From Amphibalanus amphitrite (taxonomy: Eukaryota; Arthropoda; Thecostraca; Balanomorpha; Balanidae): a stretch of DNA of 64,000 bases. The notes under the pieces were generated by a model that was not told the DNA's origin, did no database searches, and saw only the letters and a program-made list of their open reading frames with translations. This document shows, one piece after another, positions 1 to 14,488 of this stretch (its first letter is position 1; each line of letters opens with the position of its first letter). A program made the translations under genes and the position numbers. The stretch lies in contig NW_024882860.1 in assembly GCF_019059575.1 (NCBI RefSeq), positions 62,001-126,000 of the forward strand, written 5' to 3'.

Positions 1-788
1 GTGTCACTTTTGATCGCCATCTCACTTGGGACTCGCACGTATCGCAACTGTCACAGAAGTGCTTCGGCATCCTTATCGGTCTCTCCCACATCCGCCACTA
101 CCTACCATCCGGTACTCTCCCAATCCTTGTGTCTGCCCTCGTCCTTTCCCACGTCCGCTACTGCCTCTCCGTCTATGGCAACGGGTCTGCCAAGAACCTC
201 GCCACCATCAACAAAATTCTAAATTTTGCGGCCCGCATCATCTCCGGCAAAAAGAAATTCGACCACATCTCCTCTGTCCGTGCCTCACTCGGCTGGCCGG
301 ACCCCTCCACTATGGTTCAAGCCCAAACCCTAAACATCCTACACAAAGCTAGACGAACAGGTCAGCCCGAGTCACTAGCTGCACTATTTGCCACTAATGC
401 CGAGCGTCCAGACCGTAGCCGCAGCACCAGGCAGGACCACCTGCTTAGTCTTCCCCGCATACACGGCTCGGCTGCGGGGAAGCGGCAATTCGTGTACCGC
501 GCTGCCGCAGGCTATAACGCCCTACCACGCGAGTTCTGGGACATGTCCACCTCGATGTTTACCAGCAAGGTCTTAGAACTCTTATCTTCGGTGACATGAG
601 CTGACACGTCACTGTAACCGCTTTTAGCTTCTGCATCGTGTGTGTAGTGTGGTTTATGTGTGTTCACTTTTTATCCTCATCATTGCATTTCTTAGCGTGT
701 GTTGACTCTGACTCGAGAATAGCCCTGTGATTCCGATCTCATGAAGGGATGAGTCTATGACGTAAATACAATACAATACAATACAATA
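1..788 (+). mobile_element. 3' end of a non-LTR retrotransposon (CR1/L2/Daphne-like LINE)
   Basis: The frame ending at the stop at 597-599 encodes the C-terminal tail of a LINE ORF2 beyond the reverse transcriptase core. It contains VRYCLSVYG, a KIxNFAARIISGKKKFDHIS block and a final YNALPREFWD segment. The same block (VRYCLSIYS, GARVVSGKKKFEHIS) occurs in the longer LINE at 8.5-10.3 kb, so both are the same clade. After the stop there is about 170 bp of 3' UTR, and the element ends in a short tandem (ATACA)n tail at about 764-788, typical of clades that end in microsatellites rather than poly(A). The 5' part lies outside the window. Clade assignment is by overall look and is uncertain. Confidence 0.8.
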
Positions 789-1537
789 GCTTGACAGCCA
801 TAGCAAAAGGTATGGTCGATGGATTTCTTACTTACTCATTTAACATTACATTGCATCGTCGGGAGAGCTGTTTAATTAACAGGCCCGCCTGCGTACTTAC
901 ATCAAACAACCACGGGCACGGACATTTCATCATGGTGATTTTGCAATATACATACGAGTATAAGCGTTTGTTTTCACAGGACTATCATCGAACCAAGCAC
1001 GATTCGCAAAGGGCAGTGGTCACTCGTCACTTGAGGGACATAATCCAGGCATGTGGCCAGAGGTGACAAAGAAAATAAACGCCAAATGGACATTTGCAGT
1101 TTGCACGGCGTCACGTAAAACGATAATCATCAACTAGGCCGGCAAAGATTACTGCGTCAGCACTCAGCATTGAATGAGCACCGTACTCATTCATTCGGCA
1201 TGATTGTTGTATCGCTATCGGGCTATTCTGTTGATTTTAATATTAGGCACTAGACAGAGATCACTAGGTCTCAAGCCTCCTGTTTGGACCATCCTGTGTA
1301 ATAATTAAAGGTGTAAAGTAATCATTGTAAATATGGATGAATCATTAAAATATACTAAAACATAATGTATGATAAAATAATAAACTAATTAAAACATAGC
1401 ACTTATCTTAACATTAAAATGTATAAATATTTTCGCTGATGATATATCTACCGTCACTTGTGCACAGACCTCGTAGACACTGGTGGGCCACAGTCGGTAA
1501 AAGATTGTCGAATTAAGCTCATAAAGTGTGTACGTAC
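789..1537. other. intron of the SLC5-like gene, no further gene seen
   Basis: This AT-rich stretch lies downstream of the second SLC5 exon and would be intron of that gene. The only structure seen is the small exon-end duplication at 1469-1505. No following SLC5 exon could be found on the minus strand before the LINE, so the next exon must be outside the window. Confidence 0.5.
1469..1505 (-). pseudogene. duplicated 3' end of SLC5 exon 2
   Basis: This 37-bp stretch repeats the end of the real exon at 1537-1573, 68 bp away, in the same orientation. Read in the matching frame it gives FYRLWPTSVYE against FYRMELTSVYE of the real exon, followed by a possible GT donor. No acceptor or remaining exon body is attached, so it looks like a partial local duplication rather than a mutually exclusive exon. 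Confidence 0.5.
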
Positions 1538-2204
1538 CTCATAGACGCTGGTGAGCTCCATTCGGTAGAAGACGGGCAGGATGAACACGCTGATGATGAT
1601 GCTGGCCACGGGAAACGTCAGAACCACCACGAACCACTGCATGCCGAAGTAAAAAATCTCCGACGGCGTACCTGAGAAGGTTTACGTACAGTTATTCACC
1701 CGCGATTTTTTTCAGTTATTGTTCAGTTATATTTCAGATTTTTTTCAGCACATTTATTTTGCGATGCATAAGCATGCAGTTGCGAGTTTAGCATTGTGAT
1801 TGTGGGAACAATAAGGTACTTTTAAGTTTTATCTATCACCTGATTTCGCTTCTCAATAAATGTGTTAGCGTAAGTCTCTCAAATCTCTCTTTACATTACT
1901 CTCCATGACTGATGATCGTATTCAACAGGCTTGCCTTCACTGTTAATGCTGAACATGTTCTTTAAAGGGTAACCAACTCTTAGACTCTCACGGTCTCACC
2001 GATGATCAGAATGGCAGACATGAATGTCGCCATCATCGAGAGCGACACCGGGGCCACGTTCATGTCGCGTGAGATGAGCAGTCCCTGGGCGTCCTGTCCA
2101 CGCAGACCGTAGAACACACCGATAGCCAGCGTGGCGGCCACAAACAGCGCCATCACTACAAAATTGACGGTGCCGAACGCAGCCGCAGCCGTCGTGGCCG
2201 CCAT
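1538..2204 (-). CDS. sodium-coupled solute transporter, SLC5 family, first two coding exons (partial)
   Basis: Exons are 2204-2000 and 1671-1538 on the minus strand. The ATG at 2204 starts MAATTAAAAFGTVNF; the first donor is GTGAGA after phase 1, the acceptor is TTCTCAG, and the exit donor is GTACGT. The joined protein shows the N-terminal SLC5 layout: a first membrane helix with FVVMALFVAATLAIGVFYG, then the signature MATFMSAILIIGTPSEIFYFG, then two further hydrophobic segments and PVFYRMELTSVYE. This matches the start of SLC5A8/SLC5A12/SMVT-like carriers, which move monocarboxylates or vitamins with sodium across the plasma membrane. About 113 of an expected 550-650 residues are present; the rest lies left of the window. 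An upstream in-frame ATG at 2351 exists, but the region between is not transporter-like. Family call is firm, substrate unknown. Confidence 0.88.
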
Positions 2205-2409
2205 GTTGGATTTGGTGGTTTTCGCCGGGGAAATCCGAGGAGTTGACTGACGGAGGCCGAATCGGATGACCGCAAAACGGAGGCTGGAACAGAAAACAAT
2301 TCGCAGAAATGGTGAGAATGCTGACGTGCTGTGGTGAGCTAAGCACGGCAATATAAGAACGAGGAATTAAGCAAACAACAGACCAACTTTGCAGCAGGAA
2401 GGTTTCGGA

Positions 2410-5232
<2,823 letters not shown>

Positions 5233-5236
5233 TTAA

Positions 5237-6417
5237 CCCGCGCCCCTCTGGGGTCTGCGTATAACACGCCCTACTTGGGGGGGGGGGGGCTCTCCGTCTC
5301 CATAGCCCCCCCCCCCCCCTCCTAACTCCGAAACTACTGGGCCGATCGTCAAAATTCAAACGGCGTCTGATAGCCCCGGAAAAACTGTCGAACGAAACCT
5401 GATTTCATCGACCTCGAGGTCACCGATGACGTCACAGGTCAGGTCAAAGTAAAAGTTATTAGCATTCTGGCTTGTTCACGTTTTGGGCTCTGGCCGCCGT
5501 CCTACAAGTCAGATCAGGCTCATTTTTTGTTCACACACTCGTGAAAAGATGCTCTAGATACCCTGAGGGTACCAAACTTGTACTTTGATTTTCAGGTCAA
5601 GGCCAGGTCATCACAAGTCACGAAAATATTATATCATGCGTCAGTCACGTGACGCATGTTTTATGGTCCATTTAGGCCAAAGATTTTGAATTTGATGTCG
5701 TCTGTGTCATTCGAGGTCATTTTGAGTCGAATTTAGCTTAGGTCAGGTCACTTTCAGGTAAAAAAGGTCAAATTTTGAAGTTAAAATTTTTCAACAAAAA
5801 AGGTGTCAATTACATGCAGTTTGAGCTCAGGAACACGATGGTGCTATTTATATTGGCGTACCATGTCAAATACGTGCTGAAAAATTGATTTAAAAAATTA
5901 ATAATTGTGATTTTTTTTTGCAATAATGCGTATAACTTGGTCATTTCTGAGGATATTTAGCTAAAACTTGCTAGAGTTAGTCACAATAATGCGTTCTATC
6001 ACACATTCCGGTTTTTTCGAAAAGTCAAAATTTGTTCGAAAAAATGTAAAAAATATCAATTTTGAATTTTATTATATAAAATTCTCGAAATTTCCAAAAT
6101 TTCGAAAATCCGAGATAGCAGTTTGATAGCTCAGTCTATTTAGAGTCCTCTCATGCAAAGAAATTGGATCTAGCTTAAAAACGGAGCTCTTGGGAGCGAT
6201 TGCCGTGGTTCAATGTTTTGCGTCGAAATCGGCCGAACATGACGTCACTCTGACGTCATTTCCGGCCGACCTATGGTAGCTACGACACAAGGTGTCAAAT
6301 TGATGCAGCGGAAGGTACTGAAAGTTTGGCGTCGATACGTGAAGCGGCTTGGAAGTTATTGCAGAAAAACGGGAGGGGGCTATGAATAGCCCCCCCCCCC
6401 CCCCAGTGGGGCGCGGG
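5237..6417 (+). mobile_element. TTAA-flanked non-autonomous DNA transposon (piggyBac-type), copy A
   Basis: The element starts CCCGCGCCCC after TTAA (5233-5236) and ends GGGGCGCGGG before TTAA (6418-6421), giving exact TTAA target duplications and inverted termini of about 17 bp. Just inside each end is a G-run paired with a C-run. The interior is about 1.2 kb without a coding frame and is rich in AGGTCA/TGACCT words. TTAA duplication with CCC...GGG ends is the piggyBac pattern, but no transposase was seen, so the superfamily is inferred from the ends. It is near-identical in layout and orientation to the copy at 40645-41834. Confidence 0.85.
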
Positions 6418-6421
6418 TTAA

Positions 6422-6979
6422 CGTGTGTGTGTCTCCATAAAAGATTGGTCAGACTGTGAAAATCGTGCACCATTTTGGCAAAGAAGAATGCAAGCATTCA
6501 TAATGTCCATGCTCTAAACAATGTTGCGTTGCCCTCATACCTCATTTTATTCTATACATTTTTTTATATGCATTGAACACATGCAAGACAGTGATTAATT
6601 ATTACACATTATACACCAAAACGTAATTATACACAATATGCACAAGAGCATAGCACATCGTATTGCGGTCTTCCCTTCCGGCTGCTGACAGCGTACGCGT
6701 CATTTATCAGCACATCAAATATACAGCAAGAATGACTGCAATTAATACACTCAACGTAGATCCCTGGCCATTCTTGCCGGGCAAATCCAACTGACGACGA
6801 AGCTCACACATATCAACAAACAGAAAGATTGATTTCGATTTCACAACCGAAACTAAACGAGCAAAAAGTACGGCGGCGTCACAGCCAAACGTTCCGCATA
6901 GGGTCGTGTTCTGCGTCACAGCGTCACACACGTCACGGACTGGCGCGTCACTCTCAGCGTGGGGCCGGTCTGTAAGACG
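6422..6979. other. downstream flank of the C2-protein gene
   Basis: No coding exon was seen. The stretch would contain the 3' UTR of the minus-strand gene ending at 6980; no clear polyadenylation signal was chosen. Confidence 0.4.
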
Positions 6980-9900
6980 TCACTGAATTTCCACAGCGGT
7001 GTCGGCAGAGAGACTGGCGTCCTCTTCTTCCGGTTTGACGACTGATGATGAGGAATCCCCGGCAGGCCGCCGCAGGGGAGCCCGGCGAATCTGCTTAGGA
7101 GCCATTACTGCCAGGAAGAAATTGCAGAACAGGGTCAAATGCGAGAGCTGACAGGATCCAGGTCACTGTTCTTTGAAACTGTCCTGTGATAAGATGTAAC
7201 ACTTTATTGAAGCTGTTCTCATTCCTGGTTTTAAAACGTTAGCGAAAGAAACTTACCTAAGATGAGTTTCAGTCAAGCGACCTTAGCGACCTTAGGCCTA
7301 CCGACCTGACTGACTTTTTTTCTGAGGCAGGACAGCGGGGGCAAGGGTATTGAGGGTGTGGCATATGTCGGTGTTATCGGTATTATCGTCTCCACTGCAC
7401 TGGCACTGCCGTTAAAGTGATGCTGTCGTCCCTTTTGGTCATCTCTATCGGCTCTTTCGATCATATACCTGTCTGACATTGCATTCCTATACCTCGACGG
7501 AACGTATATCGGTTGCATATCTATTACTCATTGGTAAAGACAGGCACTGACTTTTGGCGGCGCTGCTGCCGGAGCGCTGCGGTCCGAGGGCTGCTGGCTC
7601 CGTGTCGCTGGGCCGGCTCGGCCGGCTGACCGGCTGCTGAAGCTGCTGAAGCTGCTGAGACTGCTGGGCCAGCCCAGCGCTGCTGCTGGCCGGGCTGGGT
7701 GGCGACGACCAGCCGGCGGACCCCGGGCCAGGGGCCGGCGCCGTCCGAGACACCAGCGCCGGCATCAGAGTGCTCGTCGAGCCGCTGCTCTGTCTCAGCT
7801 GAGCTGAAACAAACCCCGCCTGAGTCCTGATACAATGAACCACAGCACGGCCGACCTACCATAGCACGCTGGTTCGTCTATACGGATCTACGTCGCTCGC
7901 AGATATCGATGATGATAATGGTCGAAGTGTACAGGGCGCCTCAGCGTGCATTGGTGTTCAAAGATATGTCATCTTATCAAAAAACCGCAGCAGCTGCTTT
8001 GTGGATCTGACAGGGATTACAAGGTTAATTGATCGCTTAATCATGTTAACAATATGCACACAGTTGCGGTTAGGTCCATCGTTAAAAAGTGTCCAGCTAC
8101 GCCGCTTCTGGTCCAGCAGCCGGAGCACATTACCTGTTTGATCGGACCGCACGGCCGGCGGTCCGCGGTCCCTCTGGTCCGGACCCGGCTCCGGCTCCGA
8201 CAGAGTGGTCCGCCACTGGTCTGCGTCCGGTCTTTTCCGGTCCGGGTGCTTGGTGGAAGGACCGGGCGACGCCCCGGCAGACTCCTTCCCACCACCACTG
8301 CTGCCGCCACCTCCACCACTGCCACCGCCGCCGACAGCGTCCGCACTCTGGAAAAGGAGACGATGTCATGCGGTCATACAAAGGAGAGGTGAGTGTAATG
8401 GCATTAGACATAGTGAATTGTGCTGATAATCTGTCAGTAAGACATATTTATTTACTCGGTTTAATGTTCCTTATTTTCAACTGCTTATAGACATAGACAT
8501 AGACATAGACATTTATTTCGCTCAAGATCCGACAATTTCGGGTTTTCACTTGCGCACGTCCGGTTGGTAAAATTGCATTAAAAATAGGATAACACATGTA
8601 CCACACACCAACATCCATCCACATAAAATTGGAGACACATGCATACACGCATGGCTTAACTCTTTAGTCCGGTTCACGCCGTACAAATCGGTAGAGTGCT
8701 TTCCTGAATGAGTCGTGATCTCTTCTGCCCTGGCACACATCATTGTACATTTGTACGCCACTATACGCAAGCTGGCGCCTACCAGTCTCTGTTCGAATGG
8801 CTGGTAGTCTCAGCCGATTGTTCTGTCGTGTCTGGTGGTCGTGTTCGTGCTGGCGGTCTGCGTCCGTGATAATATCGTGTAATGCGTGGGGAAGCTCTGA
8901 TGCCAGCACTTTGCTGACCATCTGGACGCGGTGGTATTGAGCAAGTTGAGATGCTGTTAGCCATTTAAGGTCTTTGAGCACTCCAGAAATATGTTCAAAC
9001 TTTTTCTTTCCGCTGACCACTCTCGCTCCAAAATGTATGATTTTCTGTATGCGATGGAGTTCTGTTTTTGTGCACGTGCTATAGATGGACAAGCAGTATC
9101 TAACGGCAGACATAACCAGAGCGCTGACCAGTGGCTTGAGCGAGGTTTTTGGAAGGCTATGCTTTGCATGCGTCAGCGCAACCAGAATGCCACTGCATTT
9201 TCCTACCACGTGGTCTACATGATCTACGTATGTCAGGTGCCTATCCATATAAAGTCCTAAATTCTTAACTACGCGGGATTCCTCGATGGCTGTGCCGCAG
9301 AAGTTTACCGATATCTTCGGCTGGTTTTTCAGCATCGCCCTCGTTCCGAAAAGTATCATTTGCGTTTTCGCGGCATTGACCTTCAGCCGGTTTTCATTGA
9401 GCCAATTTGCGAGTTGATCGAGAGCGCGTTCGAGAGTTGTGATCATCGCGTTAAGATGTTTCTTTGGTCCGGTTATAAGAAGTTGGGTATCGTCTGCGAA
9501 CTGAATAACTTCTACATCATCAACGTAAAGCCCAATATCATTCACATAGATGGCGTATAGAATACAACTAAGAGAACCGCCCTGGTATACAGATACACCG
9601 CTGTCATTGGGTAAAGTGTCGGACATGATCGGCTCTCCCTCACCCGCACTGACTTTGACCTGTTGAGAGTGGCCGGCCAAGTAGCTCGCGAACCAAGTCA
9701 CATCGATGCCATACAGTGCTAGCTTCGTGAGTAATCGCTGGTGGTCTACGCTGTCAAAACATTTAGACAGGTCGAGCAACACTAAAATGCTAACACTGCC
9801 TCCGTCCATCGCTCGATAAATGCGCTCAGTCACTACAGCTAAAGCGGTCTCTGTAGAGTGCGACGCCCTGTAGCCATGCTGGTGGTGTGTGAACAGACCG

Positions 9901-12900
9901 TTGTCTCTGAAGTATTGAGCCAGCTGTTGCTGCACGACGCGCTCAATCACTTTCATTGGAGCTGGCAGTACAGACACAGGGCGATACTGAGACGGTTGCG
10001 ACGGTTTGGGTGTTTTGGGTAACGGTGTGATGACTGCATGTTTCCATGCCGTTGGTATTTCGCCACTAGACAGACTAGAGTTGATAATATTGAGCAAGAC
10101 AGGCCCGATACCATAAAAGAATTTCTGCATCATTTGCACACTTATACCCTGAAGACCCGTGGCTGTCGATGGTTTCATGCTGTGCACGATAGTCATCAGC
10201 GTATCAATGTCCACAGTATCCACCTTATTCCACCTTATTCCACCATATCCACCTTATTCGAGCGACATAGTGAAGAAATTGAAAAGGAGGGGAGTATCCA
10301 AGAAGCTGAAGGACTCTAAAGATGAAGACGTGTTCAAGGCGTGTTTGTGATAATTCTGACCTGTCCAGGACCGGGTGCTCCCCTGACTAGTTTCCGGAGA
10401 AACGCGAGTCGATCTGCCCGGGACCGGAGCGGCACGTAGTCATCCAGGATATGGCGCACCTCACTTCGGACCCGTTCAGTGAAGCCGGTCTGCGTGGTTG
10501 GTTCAGGACCTTCCGGCGCACGCCTCACCGCCTCTGCAACGAAGGTGAAGGAGGTCGATTTGAGAGCTTTACCTTGGCCGCTCGGCTACGCCTTGGGCAA
10601 TAAAGCATGTTTCGGTCTTCGCCCTCAGAATACAATGGTGTCACATCGGGCAATAATTTTCTTTTATTGCGCGCTACCCCATACATACAGTATTCATATA
10701 ATGTTGCCACTTCAGAATCTACATACGCTAATCTACATACGCTAATGAATTTGCAGAATAGGTAATAGATTCTACGCACCGTCCCAGTGCGTGGTGACCG
10801 GGCAGGTCCACGGTATAAAGGCGGGCGGGTGCTGGGGTACCGGTAACAGCACCTCTCCGTCCCGGTCCTCGGGTAGCGCCACACGCGGGAACATGGTCCG
10901 TGCCAGGTCCCGGTTCGGGTTGAACCCGGGGTTCTCCAGCTGGCCGCAGACGTCACAAACCGGTCAGACACGCTCCAGAGAGGGTTTAGCGAGTACCAAA
11001 CTGGTTCGGACAGTTGTTGGAACAAGTATTAGGCTGACAACCTTCGATGGTCAAAACTGAAAGCGGAGATATTTATAAACTACTGAATGCATCCATAACC
11101 AACCGCATGTCTTGTCATTCATTCATCCGATGAGAACATCGACAAATAGCGGTATCTTTTTAGTATCTTTGCAACATCCACCATCCACATTCAGACACAT
11201 TCGTACTTACAGCCCATCTTCTACCTGTCGTCTATCGTATACCAATCGTCTTTGTCTTACCTGAGTGGAGTAGTGGAAGCCCAGTGCGCCGTACATGAAG
11301 GCGAACTCGAGGTACAGGTCGGCCACATGTTTACCGTTCAGCGACAGCGGCAGCACGTCAATCACCATCATGGCCTGGATGATCTCGTGGAGGTGCACTT
11401 CCACCATGCCTGGCGAAGGAGATGATTTATATCACAGGTGAACGTAATGTTTAACTTACAACGATTGCAATTTACACTCAGCTTTTTCAAAGGAAGAGGA
11501 AGTCTTCCGATGAAAATGCTGACCATATTCAAAATCAATTTCTCCTTTAATCGAAGAAAGTTACTGCGTGGTTTCTCAGACGGAGGTTTTCGAGTAGAAA
11601 ACCAAATTTATAACGTTCATCGGAAGTAATTGCACCAGACGGGTATCTTATGTACGAGAAGCGAGCGGAGATAAATAAGGCGCTAGACAGATCCTGCGAA
11701 TGGTCAACGTCGTCTCACGACTTGCTTTAGAATAATGCAATAATGAAAAAACTTGTCATCTCAGCCTGAAACAGTGTAACTTTTACCAGCACTTACAAGC
11801 AAAAACCCACGAAGAAATTTAGGTTTCTATAGCATAGCTAAATATGTGTTTACCCATGATCCGCGGCTCCACCGATGGCCCGTCACCCGCCAGAGATCTG
11901 TACAATTCCAGCTTCAGCACGTTCTTTGGGTCAGAGAGCTGCTGTGGAACCTGGAATACAGTCACACAACAAAGGTCAGAACAAGTTCTGTCAGCAGAAT
12001 TCCTGGCATTGCTTTGTCGATCAGTACGTTTATTTTTAGTCTATTTTACTTTTTGGTATTCGCATTTCACAATTACATTTTAAAGTCAAACATGAAAAAT
12101 TATTTGAAAGGTGCAATTAGATAAATGAATGGTCATTGGCCATGCCTGAAGCATATACAATACACGTATACAGTAAAACAAATGTGTGGGGTTGCAATGC
12201 CAACGTATAGTCTGTTCTCCTTACCGTCAATGAGAAGTGTTTGACCTCATCCACGGCCACTCCGGTTAGGACGTTGACGACCTTGTCCTTCTCACGCGTG
12301 TGGGAGTGCTTGTGCGAGCCTCTTTTCCATCCCGTTTCCTTATAGACGTCGCCGATGGATATCAGTATTTTGAACCGAGATCCTGGATCTGACAGGTCCT
12401 CGTCTATAGAATGAGAATGTCGAGAAGTCAGAAAAATATGATTATATTGAAAAAGACTTGCTATATGTAGAAATGTTCAATCCTCATACATTTCATAAAC
12501 ATACGCTTATTGGGGACTGTGGAGGAAAATTACTTAAATTGAACTTCAGCTTCAGCAGAGGACAGTCCTTACCATTGGCGGTTTGATCAAAGCTCTTCAT
12601 GTTTAGTAGGTGCATTGCCAATAGCCCCACCTGTAAAAGGAGACAAAGAATTGGTGAAAGCCAGCCATTGATGTTTCCTGACAGGCACGATTGATATATA
12701 ACGTACCAGATGAAAAATGCATGCAAATCTATGAGGGATAATGCATGAGATCGACTGAACTCAAACAGAACGGTACATAACAGCTTTTCATGCCAGATGT
12801 CAATAGCCGTTTTCATGACGTGCTATCTAGGGAATGCACCAAACTGACCAAATCTGCACCAAATGTGAGCCAAATGTGTACCAGATAGCCGTCGTGAAAA

Positions 12901-13462
12901 CGGCTAATACGGAAACGGCTTATACGGCTAAACGGCTAATAGGGATGATATGTGCATGATAGCAGTCGAATATTGTATACTGGCAACTTTGTATTGTCAT
13001 CAGATGTGCATCTTAGAGTTAACCACACAAGAACTTCTCAGAGGTCCCGTTTTACACATACACTCGTTTACTATCTAAATTCCTAAATTTGCATCATCGC
13101 ATCTTTAGAAGTGTTGTAACGTTAAATTTAATGTTGAAAATAAAGCATTATTTTTCTTTCTTTCGTTTTCCACGAAGGTGCAATATGCATTGTGCAATAT
13201 GCAATACCCAATTTGCATTAAAATTCAGCATTACCGGCGCTACTGGCGTTTTGTTGCTCTGCGGGTCCTCCTCGTCGTAGGTGTCGGCGCGCTTCTTGGC
13301 GGCCTCTCGCAGCGCCTCAGTGGTGTCGGTCGACAGCACCTCGTCGGCCTCGTCGAACTCACTGCCCGTCACCTTGCCGACGGTGCTGGCGGCGATGTAA
13401 GGCGCCAGACTCGGGTCGCGAATCGTAGTGGGATCCACATGTAGCTGAGGGTTGAGAGTCAT
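6980..13462 (-). CDS. C2-like domain protein, possible C2CD6/CATSPER-tau relative, 545 aa
   Basis: Ten exons on the minus strand: 13462-13235, 12630-12573, 12403-12225, 11950-11854, 11409-11261, 10939-10780, 10533-10361, 8347-8134, 7803-7552, 7107-6980. Every junction has GT/AG and phases agree, giving 1,638 nt with one stop. Residues 77-240 or so look like a C2 beta-sandwich: VGLLAMHLLNMKSFDQ, FKILISIGD, NVLKLELYR and MVEVHLHEI strands, then YLEFAFMYGALGFHYS. The segment that follows (MFPRVALPEDRDGEV, HPPAFIP) recalls the vertebrate sperm protein C2CD6, a CatSper-associated targeting protein, but this is from memory. A Gly-rich linker, a Gln-rich stretch (QQSQQLQQLQQ) and an acidic C-terminus follow. 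No calcium-binding Asp set is obvious. A LINE sits in intron 7. Gene structure is confident, identity is not. Confidence 0.75.
8486..10260 (-). mobile_element. 5'-truncated LINE with intact RT frame (CR1/L2/Daphne-like)
   Basis: The 3' end is at 8486, where the sense strand closes in a (TCTATG)n tail. The 5' end fades out near 10260 next to a short tandem repeat of GGTGGAATAA type. It lies inside an intron of the C2-like gene (between exons 10533-10361 and 8347-8134), in the same orientation as the gene. Confidence 0.85.
8664..10223 (-). CDS. LINE ORF2 fragment: reverse transcriptase and C-terminal region, 519 aa
   Basis: The frame opens without an apurinic endonuclease domain, so the 5' half is lost. 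RT blocks are visible in order: ITPLPKTPKPSQPSQYRPVS, HQHGYRASHSTETAL, the catalytic Asp block VLLDLSKCFDSVDH, a GSLSCILYAIYVND block, and the catalytic VIQFADDTQLL box, followed by the thumb region KTQMILFG and the C-terminal SGKKKFEHISG block shared with the LINE at 1-788. No stop interrupts the 519 codons, which suggests a fairly recent insertion. Nothing supports host use. Confidence 0.9.
   Translation of the reverse strand: MDTVDIDTLMTIVHSMKPSTATGLQGISVQMMQKFFYGIGPVLLNIINSSLSSGEIPTAWKHAVITPLPKTPKPSQPSQYRPVSVLPAPMKVIERVVQQQLAQYFRDNGLFTHHQHGYRASHSTETALAVVTERIYRAMDGGSVSILVLLDLSKCFDSVDHQRLLTKLALYGIDVTWFASYLAGHSQQVKVSAGEGEPIMSDTLPNDSGVSVYQGGSLSCILYAIYVNDIGLYVDDVEVIQFADDTQLLITGPKKHLNAMITTLERALDQLANWLNENRLKVNAAKTQMILFGTRAMLKNQPKISVNFCGTAIEESRVVKNLGLYMDRHLTYVDHVDHVVGKCSGILVALTHAKHSLPKTSLKPLVSALVMSAVRYCLSIYSTCTKTELHRIQKIIHFGARVVSGKKKFEHISGVLKDLKWLTASQLAQYHRVQMVSKVLASELPHALHDIITDADRQHEHDHQTRQNNRLRLPAIRTETGRRQLAYSGVQMYNDVCQGRRDHDSFRKALYRFVRREPD
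12802..12908. repeat. short foldback in intron 2 region of the C2-like gene
   Basis: Arms of about 26 bp at 12802-12828 and 12883-12908 (core TAGCCGTTTTCAYGACG) are inverted copies of each other with a few mismatches, followed by a run of related ACGGCTAATA words to about 12950. Could be a decayed MITE. Confidence 0.5.
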
Positions 13463-14488
13463 CTCGACGGTTGAGTACTATTGTTGTCTGGCGCACGGCG
13501 CGATTAAACTTTACTAGACTCAAGCGACTATTGTTGGCGATAATGCCGTGAAAGAAGGCTGCGTAAAGACCTCAGTAGAGTTCTGGCAAGTTGTGTTAAT
13601 TTGCAACTTCTTGAGAAATTCACTTCTTGTTTCACTTTGTTTTCACGTGAGCTTCATGAACGTCATATGAACGTTGTCATAGTTACTGAAGTTCAAACAC
13701 GTGCAGTGTCGTTGGTGCTTACGTCGCTGTTCTCAAGATCTGTCACGTTTTCCTTCATCCACAAAAGCATTAGATTGCATCGCTTCGTAGGTCTGGTCAT
13801 GGTGGAACCTACTAAAAATGTCGACAATTTATCATTAGCTACATGGAGTTGCAAGAATAATAGCCTCGAGATCCTAAGACTAGGTCAGCCTTATTAATAA
13901 ATTTCCTGAGGTGATGCTTTGTATATAAGATGATTCATTCTAGCGGATCAAACTAGCGGTTTCCGGTTCTGCGCCCCTCCCAGCTGTGGCAGCTTTAACG
14001 ACATTGCTCTTCGCATGGCTGCAGCTCTGAAAGTGAATCTAGCCCCCACCCACACCACCTGTCGCATGCTGAACGGCATATTCAAGTAGACAAAGCTATC
14101 GTTTGCCACTCCGTTCTCGGCCGACTTTCTCCGCAGCAGGAGACGGGTCGCACTCTGCGGAACGGCGCTAACCCCGCATCGGGCCAGTTCGCTAGCCGAG
14201 CCCTTCTAGACGAAAGTGAAACGCCACAAACAAAAGCCGAAAACACGGAGGACAAAGAAACGAGCGACAGGGGCGACAGGGCGGACAATTGCCCGGATCT
14301 GTGTCCGGTATAGAACGCCGGACGAGTGGCGGCCGAACCTCAGTTAGCGTTAGAAGACAGATCGTGCTGGTGTTCAATCTTGTCAGTGCTCTGATATTTT
14401 GCACTGCCTTCAGTTGTCAGCTCCTGTATCTGTCCAGTTTGAATCTCTAAGGGAGCTTCACTGGGAGCTCTCACACAGAAGTGCGGGT
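13463..14488. promoter_or_regulatory. divergent intergenic region between the C2-like and CUB genes
   Basis: The two genes start head to head with about 1 kb between their ATGs. The stretch must contain both 5' UTRs and promoters. No convincing TATA box with correctly spaced initiator was found; GC-rich sequence covers 13965-14330. Confidence 0.4.

Noticed and set aside
5237-6417. A regulatory nuclear-receptor element of a host gene
   Set aside because: The AGGTCA words belong to a dispersed transposon family with TTAA flanks, so they are not specific to the neighbouring genes.
10249-10350. Lys-rich plus-strand frame (SDIVKKLKRRGVSKKLKDSK)
   Set aside because: Short, next to a tandem repeat at the truncated LINE end, and antisense within an intron; no family recognised.
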